NCBI RefSeq assembly: GCF_008710095.1
Contig: NZ_VYKJ01000010.1
Location: 124,001 to 188,000 of the forward strand
Source: Affinibrenneria salicis
GTDB lineage: Bacteria; Pseudomonadota; Gammaproteobacteria; Enterobacterales; Enterobacteriaceae
Direction: 5' to 3'
Length of the DNA stretch: 64,000 nucleotides
The notes beneath the pieces are model-generated. The model had not been told where the DNA came from and searched no databases. It saw nothing but the letters and a program-made list of their open reading frames with translations. The position numbers and the translations under genes are program-made. Positions 16,692-25,364 of this stretch are shown piece after piece. Every line of letters begins with the position of its first letter. Within the stretch, counting starts at the first letter, position 1.

Positions 16692-17615
16692 ATGGCTAAA
16701 TCGATCGTCGCCGCTCTGCAGATCGGCGCCTCCCCCTCCGGCAAAGCCGAAACGCTGAAAAACATCCTGCAGTACCGCCAGGCGATTCAGGACGCCGGCG
16801 CCTCGCTGGTGGTCATGCCCGAAGCGCTGCTCGGCGGCTACCCGAAAGGCGAAATCTTCGGCACTTACCTGGGCTACCGGCTGCCGGAAGGACGGGAAGC
16901 CTTCGCCCGTTACTACCACAACGCCATTGATGTGCCGGGAGCGGAAACCGACGCGCTGGCCGAGCTGTCGCGTGCGAGCGGCGCCAGCCTGGTCATCGGC
17001 GTGATCGAACGCGACGGCAGCACGCTCTACTGCTCGGCGCTGTTCTTCACGCCCGAAGCGGGCCTGACGGCGAAACACCGTAAACTGATGCCGACCGGCA
17101 GCGAACGTCTGATTTGGGGCCAGGGCGACGGCTCCACGCTGCCGGTGGTGACGACCGGCGCCGGCCGCGCCGCCACCGCTATCTGCTGGGAAAACCACAT
17201 GCCGCTGCTGCGCATGGCGATGTACGCGCAGGGCGTGGATATCTGGTGCGCGCCAACGGTGGATGAGCGCGATATCTGGCAGTGCTCCATGCGCCATATC
17301 GCACATGAAGGGCGCTGTTTTGTCATCAGCGCCTGTCAGGTGCAGCCCTCGCCGCAAGCGTTAGGTCTGGATGTCGCGGGCTGGGACGCCGATCGGCCGC
17401 TGATCCGCGGCGGCAGTATGATTATCGGCCCGCTGGGCGACATTCTGGCCGGCCCGCTGGTCAACGAGACCGGCCTGGTGTGCGCCGGCATCGATACCGA
17501 TACGTTGACGCAGGCGCGCTATGATTTCGACGTGGTCGGCCATTACGCCAGGCCGGATGTCTTTTCGCTCAGCGTGGATACCCGCGCCCGGCAAACGGTA
17601 AAGTTTATCCGCTGA
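16692..17615 (+). CDS. Nitrilase (carbon-nitrogen hydrolase)
   Basis: True nitrilase-branch enzyme, 307 aa, hydrolysing an organic nitrile to acid and ammonia. The catalytic triad is visible: Glu44 ([13 protein letters not shown]), Lys131 ([20 protein letters not shown]) and Cys165 ([15 protein letters not shown]). AAGGTGAA precedes the ATG at 16692. The substrate is probably a plant-type aryl-aliphatic nitrile or cyanoalanine, as for related enzymes of plant-associated bacteria, but this is inference. It is divergently paired with a LysR regulator and has no other pathway gene beside it. Confidence 0.88.
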   Translation: MAKSIVAALQIGASPSGKAETLKNILQYRQAIQDAGASLVVMPEALLGGYPKGEIFGTYLGYRLPEGREAFARYYHNAIDVPGAETDALAELSRASGASLVIGVIERDGSTLYCSALFFTPEAGLTAKHRKLMPTGSERLIWGQGDGSTLPVVTTGAGRAATAICWENHMPLLRMAMYAQGVDIWCAPTVDERDIWQCSMRHIAHEGRCFVISACQVQPSPQALGLDVAGWDADRPLIRGGSMIIGPLGDILAGPLVNETGLVCAGIDTDTLTQARYDFDVVGHYARPDVFSLSVDTRARQTVKFIR

Positions 17616-17627
17616 GTTCGTCGGCGC

Positions 17628-18545
17628 TTAATCCAGCCGAAAATGGCGGTTCGGCTGGTGGCGCGGCGGCAGATTACGCTCACCCAGCATCGACAGCAGA
17701 TTAATCTGGATATCGTTGCACAGCGAATTCAGCGGTAAGTCGTTGGCGGCGGTGCCGAACGGCTCTTCAAGCTCCTCGGCCAGCGCATCCAGTGAAATAA
17801 AGGTATAGGAAATAAACACCGACACCAGAATCGTCATGTAGTGCAGGTCGGGCACCAGCGCCAGCGGCAGCAGCGTACAAAACAGATAGACGGTGCGATG
17901 CACGATCAGGCTGTAAGCGAATGGCACCGGCGTGCTGGCTATGCGTTCGCAGCCGCCCTGAATCGAGGCCAGGCGCGACAGAGTCTGATCCATCGACTGA
18001 AACAAAATATCGGAAACGTCGCCTCGCTGGCGATAGCGCTCCAGCCACTTGCCCATCAGAAACAGAATTTGGTTACAGGGAAAGGGGTCACGCCTCAGCG
18101 ATTCCCACAAATCGGCCGGCAGCAGCGCGCCGATGTCCGACGACGGCGCGTTTTTGCGTAGTTGATCTTTTAGCAGCAGCGGAAAAGCGATTTGCAGATT
18201 CACAAACGGCCTCAGTTCCTCATCCGAGGCCTGAGTATAGGTTTTTACCTGACGCAGCAACGTACGTTGCTGGATCATCAAATTGCCCCACAACAGGCGC
18301 GCCTCGTTAAAGCGAGCATAGCTCACGCTATTGCGAAAACCGAGGAATATCGCAATCGCGATGCCCAGCAGACTGAAAGGCGCCAGGGTGAGTTTAATGC
18401 CGAGCGTTTCATACCAGTCAAGGCAGATTAGCGCCACGCAGGACATCGCCACATTCAAAAACAGGCGGTTCTTAATTTTGGATAATACGGAACCATGCCA
18501 GTCAAACAAACGAAAAAACCAGTGCTGGTGAGGACGAATGATCAT
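17628..18545 (-). CDS. Bestrophin-family ion channel (YneE type)
   Basis: 305 aa when started at MIIRPHQHWF (18545); a longer frame to 18629 exists but the family starts near this Met. Family marks: the N-terminal RPHQHWF segment, two TM helices near residues 35-75, FLGFRNSVSYARFNEARLLWG and a C-terminal VFISYTFISLDALAEELEEP with FGTAANDLPL. Bacterial bestrophins form pentameric cation channels in the inner membrane. It lies tail to tail with the nitrilase gene, 12 bp apart. Confidence 0.88.
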   Translation of the reverse strand: MIIRPHQHWFFRLFDWHGSVLSKIKNRLFLNVAMSCVALICLDWYETLGIKLTLAPFSLLGIAIAIFLGFRNSVSYARFNEARLLWGNLMIQQRTLLRQVKTYTQASDEELRPFVNLQIAFPLLLKDQLRKNAPSSDIGALLPADLWESLRRDPFPCNQILFLMGKWLERYRQRGDVSDILFQSMDQTLSRLASIQGGCERIASTPVPFAYSLIVHRTVYLFCTLLPLALVPDLHYMTILVSVFISYTFISLDALAEELEEPFGTAANDLPLNSLCNDIQINLLSMLGERNLPPRHQPNRHFRLD

Positions 18546-19006
18546 GGAAAAAATGACATGTTGCAGAAAAGAATAAAAGCATAGCACCGTTCTTAACAAT
18601 TGACACGGAGCGGAAACAGAGAGAGACATTTTTTATTGCCGGCGCGCTTGCCGCCTGCCCATCCCGATGATAGCGGCGCGGCACAGCCCCGTCTGCAGAT
18701 TGGTATGCTGCCGAACAAGCCGGGATCACGTTTGCTTTATAGCTCATCGCGCCGCGCATTCATTATCGCCCGGCACTGCGTCCGGCAACCGTCCAGCGCC
18801 TCAACCAGCAGGCGATAACGCTGGAGTTTATGCTGGCAGGCCGGCCAAACCGCGACATCGGGATGAATGACGCGCCTGGCAAGCCGCAGATGACGCAGTC
18901 ACCGCCCAGGCCCCCATCACGGAATCATCCTGTAGTCCGGCGAACAGCGCGGTGGACACCTCATCAAACAGTGCGCCCGCTACCGGCGTGCCGGCGCACA
19001 GCCCGA
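18546..19006. other. Gap between bestrophin and PACE genes, no supportable gene
   Basis: About 460 bp. A minus-strand frame near 18800-19010 reads HAGALALIGLCAGTPVAG and ALFDEVSTALFAGLQDD without a start, resembling a decayed hydrophobic protein end. I cannot name it. No repeat or RNA is evident. Confidence 0.4.
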
Positions 19007-19447
19007 TCAGCGCGAGCGCGCCGGCGTGGGCCGGACGAAAAACATCGAACGCAAGCGGTCGTACAGCCAGTTATAAGCCATGGTGTACGGCAGGAAAAAC
19101 AGGAAAAAACCGATCTCCAGCATAAAAGCCTGCGGCAGCGTAATGCCCAGCCACCAGGCCACCAGCGGCAAGCCGATCAGAATAAAACCGCCCTCAAAAC
19201 CCAACGCGTGGCCAATACGCACCCACAGCCGGCGCGCGACTCTGTCGGCGGGCCACAGACGATCGAACAGCATGTTATAGACAATGTTCCAGATCATCGC
19301 GATCGTCGATAACAGCAACGACAGCAGACCCATCTCCAGTACGTCGCGCTGCAGCAATAGCGCGCTGATCGGCGCGGCGATCGCGATCGCCAGCACTTCA
19401 AAACCGGTCGCATGCAGCAAACGCTCGGCGAAAGATTTTTGTTTCAT
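19007..19447 (-). CDS. PACE-family efflux transporter (two BTP domains)
   Basis: Started at MKQKSFAERLLHATGFEVLA (19447), 146 aa. Two tandem pairs of transmembrane helices, each with the BTP pattern: ERLLHATGFEVLAIAIAAPI, NIVYNMLFDRLWP, RIGHALGFEGGFILIGLPL and YTMAYNWLYDRLR. PACE proteins such as AceI export biocides (chlorhexidine) and polyamines across the inner membrane. It is divergent from a LysR gene 88 bp away, the usual arrangement for this family. Confidence 0.88.
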   Translation of the reverse strand: MKQKSFAERLLHATGFEVLAIAIAAPISALLLQRDVLEMGLLSLLLSTIAMIWNIVYNMLFDRLWPADRVARRLWVRIGHALGFEGGFILIGLPLVAWWLGITLPQAFMLEIGFFLFFLPYTMAYNWLYDRLRSMFFVRPTPARSR

Positions 19448-19535
19448 AACGGCTCCGTCATAATCAATAACCGCGCCATTTTCATCGCTCTTCATGATAG
19501 AATCAAAGCAGACTCCATCGATAAAAGCGATAGAT

Positions 19536-20402
19536 ATGCGATACTCTCCCGAATCTCTGCTGGCCTTTGTCACGGCGGTTAACTGTGGTTCTTTTTCCGC
19601 CGCGGCGCGCCGACTGCGCAAGAGCCAGTCTACTATCAGCGCGGCCATTGCCGGTCTGGAGACCGATTTGGGGCTACAGCTGTTCGATCGCAGCGGTCAT
19701 CAGCCGACGCTGACGCCCGCCGGCGGTAAAGTACTGGTTTACGTTCAGTCCATCCTGCACGCCAGTGAACAGCTGGATGAGCTGGCGGTGCGATTGTGCG
19801 CCGCCACCGAACCGCGGCTGACCTTCGTGCTGTCCGATACCTGGCAGACCGTGCATTACGAATCGATTTTGCAGCGCTTCGCCCGGCAATTTCCGGCTAT
19901 CGAATTCGAATGCCTGCTGGCCGAGGATGCCGACGTTATTGACTTACTGCAGTCGCAGCGGGCGCACGTAGGCGTGCTGCGCCGTCAGCCGCGTTATCCC
20001 GCCGATATTCGCGCCGAACGCCTGCAGGTGCAGACGGAGATGGCGATTTTCGCCGCCCGCGACCACCCGCTGGCGAAGGCGGGCGCGCTTAGCGAACATC
20101 GGCTGGCGACAGAGCGTCAGCTCTATCTGAACACCTATAACAGCCAGGCGAAGCCGCCGGCGCAGGGTATAGTCTGGTCGGCCCCGTCCTATCTGATGCT
20201 GCTGGAGATGGCGGAACAGGGTTTTGGCTGGAGTATTCTGCCGCGCTGGCTGGTGGAACAGTTTGGCCACCGGAAGTTGACGGAACTGAGTGTGCCCGGC
20301 TGGCCGCGGCTGATTGATGTCGATGTAGCCTGGTCTAAACCGCATCCGCCCGGTCCCGCCGGCCGCTGGCTCATTGATAATCTGTTGGCGCAGTCGGAAT
20401 AA
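19536..20402 (+). CDS. LysR-family regulator, likely of the PACE pump
   Basis: 288 aa from ATG 19536 (MRYSPESLLAFVTAVNCGSF). HTH: AAARRLRKSQSTISAAIAGL; the effector domain follows (FVLSDTWQTVHYESI, GWSILPRWLVEQF). An upstream ATG at 19494 has less support because the family begins at SPESL. By analogy with AceR beside AceI it should activate the divergent efflux gene on binding its substrate; this is inferred. Confidence 0.87.
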   Translation: MRYSPESLLAFVTAVNCGSFSAAARRLRKSQSTISAAIAGLETDLGLQLFDRSGHQPTLTPAGGKVLVYVQSILHASEQLDELAVRLCAATEPRLTFVLSDTWQTVHYESILQRFARQFPAIEFECLLAEDADVIDLLQSQRAHVGVLRRQPRYPADIRAERLQVQTEMAIFAARDHPLAKAGALSEHRLATERQLYLNTYNSQAKPPAQGIVWSAPSYLMLLEMAEQGFGWSILPRWLVEQFGHRKLTELSVPGWPRLIDVDVAWSKPHPPGPAGRWLIDNLLAQSE

Positions 20403-20476
20403 TCCGCCGCGGCGGGGAACTATTCCGGCCTCGCTTTTGGCCGGTTCGGAAAACAGCGGGAATTACTTTAGTTAAT

Positions 20477-20494
20477 AAGTGAAGTAGATCACTT
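20477..20494. promoter_or_regulatory. Possible CRP site upstream of fumA
   Basis: AAGTGA-N6-TCACTT, a perfect 6-bp dyad matching 4 of 5 bases in each half of the TGTGA-N6-TCACA core. The 405-bp region before fumA is otherwise AT-rich and gene-free. Class I fumarase genes are known to respond to CRP in E. coli, which fits; it is about 310 bp before the start. Confidence 0.45.
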
Positions 20495-20807
20495 GCCGCA
20501 CATCGCAAAACCTTCATTACGCAGTGAATAAAAATATTAATTCATTGTTTTATATTGATTTATTTTGTCTGGTTATTTTATCCTCACGCCGGTAAAACAG
20601 TTTAGCCCAAAGGAAAACCATACTATTATAGGGTTTATTATTTCTATTTTTGATAAATGGGCGTACGCAATCATTCATCGCCAATAAATTTCAGAACGCA
20701 GAAAAACGGCCAAAATAGAGCACAGCCGAACGCCTCTGCAGCCTGGAGTATGACGGGAATAGGGATGACCAGCGCGCCCGACTAACAATACCGCTGAGGA
20801 TGAGCAA

Positions 20808-22451
20808 ATGTCGAAAAAACCATTCTATTATCAGGAACCGTTTCCGCTGGCCAAAGACGATACCGAGTATTATCTGGTCAGCAGCGACCATGTCTCCGTC
20901 ACCCGTTTTGAAGAGCACGAAGTGTTGAAGGTCGCGCCGCAGGCGCTGACGCTGCTGGCGCAGCAGGCGTTCCACGACACCGCCTTTATGCTGCGACCCG
21001 CGCACCTGCGGCAGGTCGCCAGTATTCTGCACGATGAGCAGGCCAGCCAGAACGATAAATATGTGGCTCTGCAGTTTCTGCGCAACGCCGAAATTGCCGC
21101 CAAAGGCGTCCTGCCGGGCTGTCAGGATACCGGCACCGCAATCATCATGGGCAAAAAGGGCCAACAGGTCTGGACCGGCGCCAACGACGCCGAGGCGCTG
21201 GCGCGCGGCGTCTACAACACCTATACCGAAGATAACCTGCGCTATTCACAAAACGCCGCGCTGGATATGTATAAAGAGGTGAATACCGGCACCAATCTGC
21301 CGGCGCAGATCGATCTCTACAGCACGGAAGGCGACGAATATAAATTTTTGTTCGTCGCGAAAGGCGGCGGTTCGGCCAACAAAAGCTATCTATATCAGGA
21401 AACCAAAGCGCTGCTGACGCCGGGAAAACTGAAAGACTACCTGGTTGATAAAATGCGCTCGCTGGGCACCGCCGCCTGTCCGCCTTACCACATCGCTTTC
21501 GTGATTGGCGGCACCTCGGCCGAGGCGACGCTGAAAGCGGTGAAGCTGGCCTCGACCAAATATTACGATGCTCTGCCGACGGAAGGTAATGAACACGGCC
21601 AGGCGTTCCGCGATACGGCGCTGGAGCAGGAACTGCTGCGGGCCGCGCAGGATCTGGGGCTGGGCGCTCAGTTCGGCGGCAAATATTTCGCTCATGATAT
21701 CCGGGTCGTCCGCCTGCCGCGCCACGGCGCTTCCTGCCCGGTCGGTATGGGCGTTTCCTGCTCCGCCGACCGCAACATCAAGGGCAAAATCAACCGTCAG
21801 GGCATCTGGCTGGAAAAACTGGAAGTGAATCCGGGCCGCTACATTCCAGAGGCGCTGCGTCAGTCCGGCGAAGGGGAAGTGGTCAACATCGATCTCAATC
21901 AGCCGATGGAGGATATCCTGCGCCAGCTGTCGAAGTACCCGGTTGCCACTCGTCTGTCGCTGAACGGCACCATTATCGTCGGCCGCGATATCGCGCACGC
22001 CAAACTCAAAGAGCGGCTGGATAACGGCGAAGATCTGCCGCAGTACATCAAAGATCACCCGATCTACTACGCCGGCCCGGCCAAAACGCCGCAAGGCTAT
22101 CCATCCGGCTCTCTCGGCCCCACCACCGCCGGGCGCATGGACTCGTACGTCGATCTCCTGCAGTCGCACAGAGGCAGTATGATCATGCTGGCCAAAGGCA
22201 ACCGCAGCCAGCAAGTTACCGATGCCTGTAAAAAACATGGCGGCTTCTATCTGGGCAGCATCGGCGGCCCGGCGGCGGTTCTCGCGCAGCAGAGTATTAA
22301 AAACCTGAGCTGCGTTGAATATCCGGAGCTCGGCATGGAAGCCATCTGGAAAATCGAGGTGGAGGATTTCCCGGCCTTTATTTTGGTGGATGATAAAGGC
22401 AATGATTTTTACCAGCTCATTCTGTCGGGCAAATGCGCTAACTGCAGCTGA
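20808..22451 (+). CDS. fumA: Class I (iron-sulfur) fumarate hydratase
   Basis: Interconverts fumarate and malate in the TCA cycle, cytoplasmic. 547 aa, full length for FumA/FumB. The three 4Fe-4S ligands are visible: Cys105 in [10 protein letters not shown], one in [13 protein letters not shown] (about 223) and one in [13 protein letters not shown] (about 317). The C-terminal domain has [20 protein letters not shown] with [10 protein letters not shown], typical of the beta part. The start [14 protein letters not shown] is typical of the family. It is transcribed alone; which paralogue it is (FumA or FumB) cannot be told from sequence. Confidence 0.95.
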   Translation: MSKKPFYYQEPFPLAKDDTEYYLVSSDHVSVTRFEEHEVLKVAPQALTLLAQQAFHDTAFMLRPAHLRQVASILHDEQASQNDKYVALQFLRNAEIAAKGVLPGCQDTGTAIIMGKKGQQVWTGANDAEALARGVYNTYTEDNLRYSQNAALDMYKEVNTGTNLPAQIDLYSTEGDEYKFLFVAKGGGSANKSYLYQETKALLTPGKLKDYLVDKMRSLGTAACPPYHIAFVIGGTSAEATLKAVKLASTKYYDALPTEGNEHGQAFRDTALEQELLRAAQDLGLGAQFGGKYFAHDIRVVRLPRHGASCPVGMGVSCSADRNIKGKINRQGIWLEKLEVNPGRYIPEALRQSGEGEVVNIDLNQPMEDILRQLSKYPVATRLSLNGTIIVGRDIAHAKLKERLDNGEDLPQYIKDHPIYYAGPAKTPQGYPSGSLGPTTAGRMDSYVDLLQSHRGSMIMLAKGNRSQQVTDACKKHGGFYLGSIGGPAAVLAQQSIKNLSCVEYPELGMEAIWKIEVEDFPAFILVDDKGNDFYQLILSGKCANCS

Positions 22452-22493
22452 CGCCGGCGGCCGATGCCGGAGCGTCGGCCGCACTCCCTTTCC

Positions 22494-22515
22494 GGGCTCC
22501 CCGACTGCGGAGCCC
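22494..22515 (+). terminator. Hairpin after fumA
   Basis: GGGCTCC / GGAGCCC with an 8-base loop, 43 bp after the fumA stop. There is no T-run, so termination would be weak or Rho-assisted. Confidence 0.35.
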
Positions 22516-22697
22516 GCCCTGCCCGCCGACGCCGTTTTGCCCTCGTCGCCGCCATAAAGATGCATTTTAAATACATTTTTATAGCCAGAACGCCATGCGC
22601 TTTTATACACTATGCCCGCAAGCAGAACGGATACCGCAGGCGCCCGCGCCTATGCATAGCGGGCCTGACCGACCGGGCATACATTCAGAGGGGTATC

Positions 22698-23567
22698 ATG
22701 CAACAGGAACTTATCTGCTATAAAACGCTGCCGCGCTGGAACAGCCGGACGCTACCGGCGGAGCTGCGCGCGCAGCACAATACTCAGGACGGCAGCTGGG
22801 TGCAGTTGACCATCTTTCGCGGCGAACTGACCTTCGCCTTTCTGCAGGAAACGGGCGAAGTGATCTCGCAACAGCCTTTTTCGCCGCAGCGTCAACCGCC
22901 GCGGGTTGAGCCGCAGGCGTGGCACCGCATCGTCTCCAGCTCAGAAGATATGGAATGCCAGCTGGCTTTCTTCTGCCGCGCGGAAGATTACTACCACAAG
23001 AAATATGGCCTGACCCGCACCCATTCGGAAGTTATCGCCGCTCTACGCCACGTGTCGCCGTGCAGAGCGCTGGACCTGGGCTGCGGTTCCGGCCGAAACG
23101 CGCTCTATCTCAATAAGATGGGTTTCGACGTCGCCGCCTGCGATAAAAACGCATCCGGCATCGATTCGTTAAACGCGATGATAAAAAGCGAGGGCCTGCG
23201 ACGCATCACGGCCGGCGTTTATGATATCAACGAAGCGGCTATAGACACACAGTACGGCTTTATTCTGTCCACCGTGGTAATGATGTTTCTGGCGCCGACG
23301 CGCATTCCGGCCATAATCGACAATATGCAGCAGAGCACGCTGGCGGGCGGTTATAACCTGATCGTTGCCGCCATGTCGACCGACGACGTCCCCTGCCCGC
23401 TGCCTTTCTCGTTCACCTTTAAACAGCAGGAATTGCGCGACTATTACCGCGCATGGGAAATCATTAAATACAATGAAGACATGGGTGAATTGCACAAAAC
23501 CGACGCGGCCGGCAACCGGATAAAACTGCGTTTCGCCACCTTGCTGGCGAGAAAAACCAGCGCCTGA
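22698..23567 (+). CDS. tehB: TehB-like tellurite-resistance SAM methyltransferase
   Basis: 289 aa with two parts: an N-terminal DUF1971/TehB-like beta domain (residues about 1-95, ICYKTLPRWNSRTLPAELR, QLTIFRGELTFAFL) and a SAM methyltransferase domain with motif I ALDLGCGSGRNALYLNKMGF. AGAGGGG precedes ATG 22698; the frame extends upstream to 22464 without a start signal. TehB methylates tellurite and confers resistance. The fused N-terminal domain is found in the longer form of the family. No tehA is beside it. Confidence 0.85.
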   Translation: MQQELICYKTLPRWNSRTLPAELRAQHNTQDGSWVQLTIFRGELTFAFLQETGEVISQQPFSPQRQPPRVEPQAWHRIVSSSEDMECQLAFFCRAEDYYHKKYGLTRTHSEVIAALRHVSPCRALDLGCGSGRNALYLNKMGFDVAACDKNASGIDSLNAMIKSEGLRRITAGVYDINEAAIDTQYGFILSTVVMMFLAPTRIPAIIDNMQQSTLAGGYNLIVAAMSTDDVPCPLPFSFTFKQQELRDYYRAWEIIKYNEDMGELHKTDAAGNRIKLRFATLLARKTSA

Positions 23568-23607
23568 TCGACGCGTTTGCCATACGTCTCGCCGCCGCAA
23601 CATAATC

Positions 23608-25182
23608 TCAATCCAGCAGCGCACTGAGGCCGAGCGGAATCTCTTCGCACCAGCGGATATAGTCATGTCCGCTGGAACGTTCCACATGACTCACGTCATA
23701 ACCTTTATTTTTCAATACGGTATATAAACGCCGGTTGTTAGCCAGAATCCCCCCGCCGTCGCCCTTTTGCTCAAAGCGTCCGGCTTCCAGATAGAAACGA
23801 ATCGGTTTTCTCGGCCCGCCGGCGAACTGATCGATCAACCATTCCGGCACGCCATCCGGCGATCGCCACCAGTAGGAGCCGGACAGGCTCAGTACATTGC
23901 CGAACCGATCGGGATAACGCCAGGCCGCCCAGGCCGAAGCCAGCCCGCCATAGCTCGATCCCGCCACCACCGTGCGCGCGGCGCGGCTGTCGATCCCCCG
24001 TTCAGCCAGCCAGGGCAGTAATTCGTGAACCAAAAAATCGGCAAACGACGGATTGGGCGGTAATTCTCTCCCCCGGGTATCGCCGTCGAGACTATCGACA
24101 AACACCAGCGTTACCGGCGGCAAAGCGCCATGCCGGATCAATACATCAATCTGTTCGTGCAAACGGTATTTTTTAAGGTAAGTCTGGCCGTCAAACAAAA
24201 TCACCAGGCGCCGGTCATCGTGGTCGCCCGGCGGCTGGTAGATGGCGATAGCGCGCCGGTTATTCAGAATAGCGCTTGCCAGCGATTCGCTATGCAAGGT
24301 ACCGGCCAGCGAATATCCCGGCGCGATGCGCTGCCGGCAAACGCGTTCGCCGGACAGATTCAGCAGGGAAGCGTGGTTATAACGATCCTCCGACGGGGCG
24401 GGACTGGCCTGCGGGTTAAGTGGATCGGCCTGCGCGGTGATCAAAATCGCCCGGCGCTGCGCCATCGGCGAGTCGTCGACGACCGGCACGTCCGGCGCCA
24501 GCCGGTAAGACATCAACGTATCTTTTGGCACGATATAACTACGGAACCAGACGTCGCTGCCCGGCAAATAATACAGGGGATCGTGATCGCCGGAAGGCGC
24601 GCCGAGGATAAACACATTCTGACGCGCCGAGCGCCATAAAAACGTCACAATGCGGGAATCGGCGTCATAAGGCTCCACCAGGGGCGACCCCGAACGGGCC
24701 ACCTCCCGCCAGAATGACGCTGTCCCCTCCCCCTGCCGAACCTGCCGGTCAAGACGCATGATCAGCGGGCTGATAATATCCGGCGCCAGCGGAAGTTTAA
24801 GCGGCTTCGCGGCGTAGCTTTCCAGCGCCAGCGACCAGGTTCCTCCAGCCGGCCCCGTCAGCCGCAGATAATAGTTTCCATCCTCCATCACGGCAAATAC
24901 GCCGCGGTTGGTCGTGGTTACCGGCATATCGCTGATGACGGTCCTGAGGTGACGGCGCTGACTGTCGCTCAGCCGCAAATCGCCGCCGCCGATTAACGTA
25001 GCGCGAACGTAAGTCTGAGCGTTAAGCGGAAGCGAAACGCAGGCGACCCCCTGCCGATCAAATTGTCCTGTCACCGGCACGCCGTCGAAAACAGCGGGAG
25101 GCGAAACGCATGACGACTGCGCAAACACCGCATCTGACAGCAACAGCATAGCTCCGGCCAGCTTAACCACATTATTTTTCAT
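23608..25182 (-). CDS. Secreted siderophore esterase (Fes/IroE-like, alpha/beta hydrolase)
   Basis: 524 aa with a Sec signal peptide (cleavage about after AVFA, residue 21). A long N-terminal region (PVTGQFDRQGVACVSLPL) precedes an esterase D-type hydrolase domain. In that domain, VILFDGQTYL and VTLFVDSLDGDTRGREL lead to the nucleophile elbow AGSSYGGLASAW (Ser near 410) and the catalytic His in RSSGHDYIRW. The enterobactin esterase family hydrolyses ferric trilactone or acylated catecholates to release iron. The signal peptide places it in the periplasm, like IroE and Cee. It is divergent from a TonB-dependent receptor with a Fur box between, so both respond to iron. Confidence 0.82.
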   Translation of the reverse strand: MKNNVVKLAGAMLLLSDAVFAQSSCVSPPAVFDGVPVTGQFDRQGVACVSLPLNAQTYVRATLIGGGDLRLSDSQRRHLRTVISDMPVTTTNRGVFAVMEDGNYYLRLTGPAGGTWSLALESYAAKPLKLPLAPDIISPLIMRLDRQVRQGEGTASFWREVARSGSPLVEPYDADSRIVTFLWRSARQNVFILGAPSGDHDPLYYLPGSDVWFRSYIVPKDTLMSYRLAPDVPVVDDSPMAQRRAILITAQADPLNPQASPAPSEDRYNHASLLNLSGERVCRQRIAPGYSLAGTLHSESLASAILNNRRAIAIYQPPGDHDDRRLVILFDGQTYLKKYRLHEQIDVLIRHGALPPVTLVFVDSLDGDTRGRELPPNPSFADFLVHELLPWLAERGIDSRAARTVVAGSSYGGLASAWAAWRYPDRFGNVLSLSGSYWWRSPDGVPEWLIDQFAGGPRKPIRFYLEAGRFEQKGDGGGILANNRRLYTVLKNKGYDVSHVERSSGHDYIRWCEEIPLGLSALLD

Positions 25183-25256
25183 GACGTTTTATTCATCCGA
25201 ACGATGAAGTTAGCCCCGGCATCATACCATGACGGAGTTAGACAACTAATGCAAAT

Positions 25257-25275
25257 AATAATGCCAATCATTAGC
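25257..25275. promoter_or_regulatory. Fur box between esterase and receptor genes
   Basis: AATAATGCCAATCATTAGC matches 15 of 19 positions of GATAATGATAATCATTATC. It lies between the two divergent starts (25182 and 25365) and can repress both. Confidence 0.7.
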
Positions 25276-25364
25276 GTTAGCGTTAATCGTTGTGCTAATG
25301 TTTTTCCCGCCATGCGAAAGGATGGAATTATCTTTGTTTTACAAATAATTAAAGAGAACCACTT

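Noticed and set aside
21390..22610. Open frame of 406 codons opposite fumA
   Set aside because: Shadow of the intact fumarase gene; no recognisable domain.
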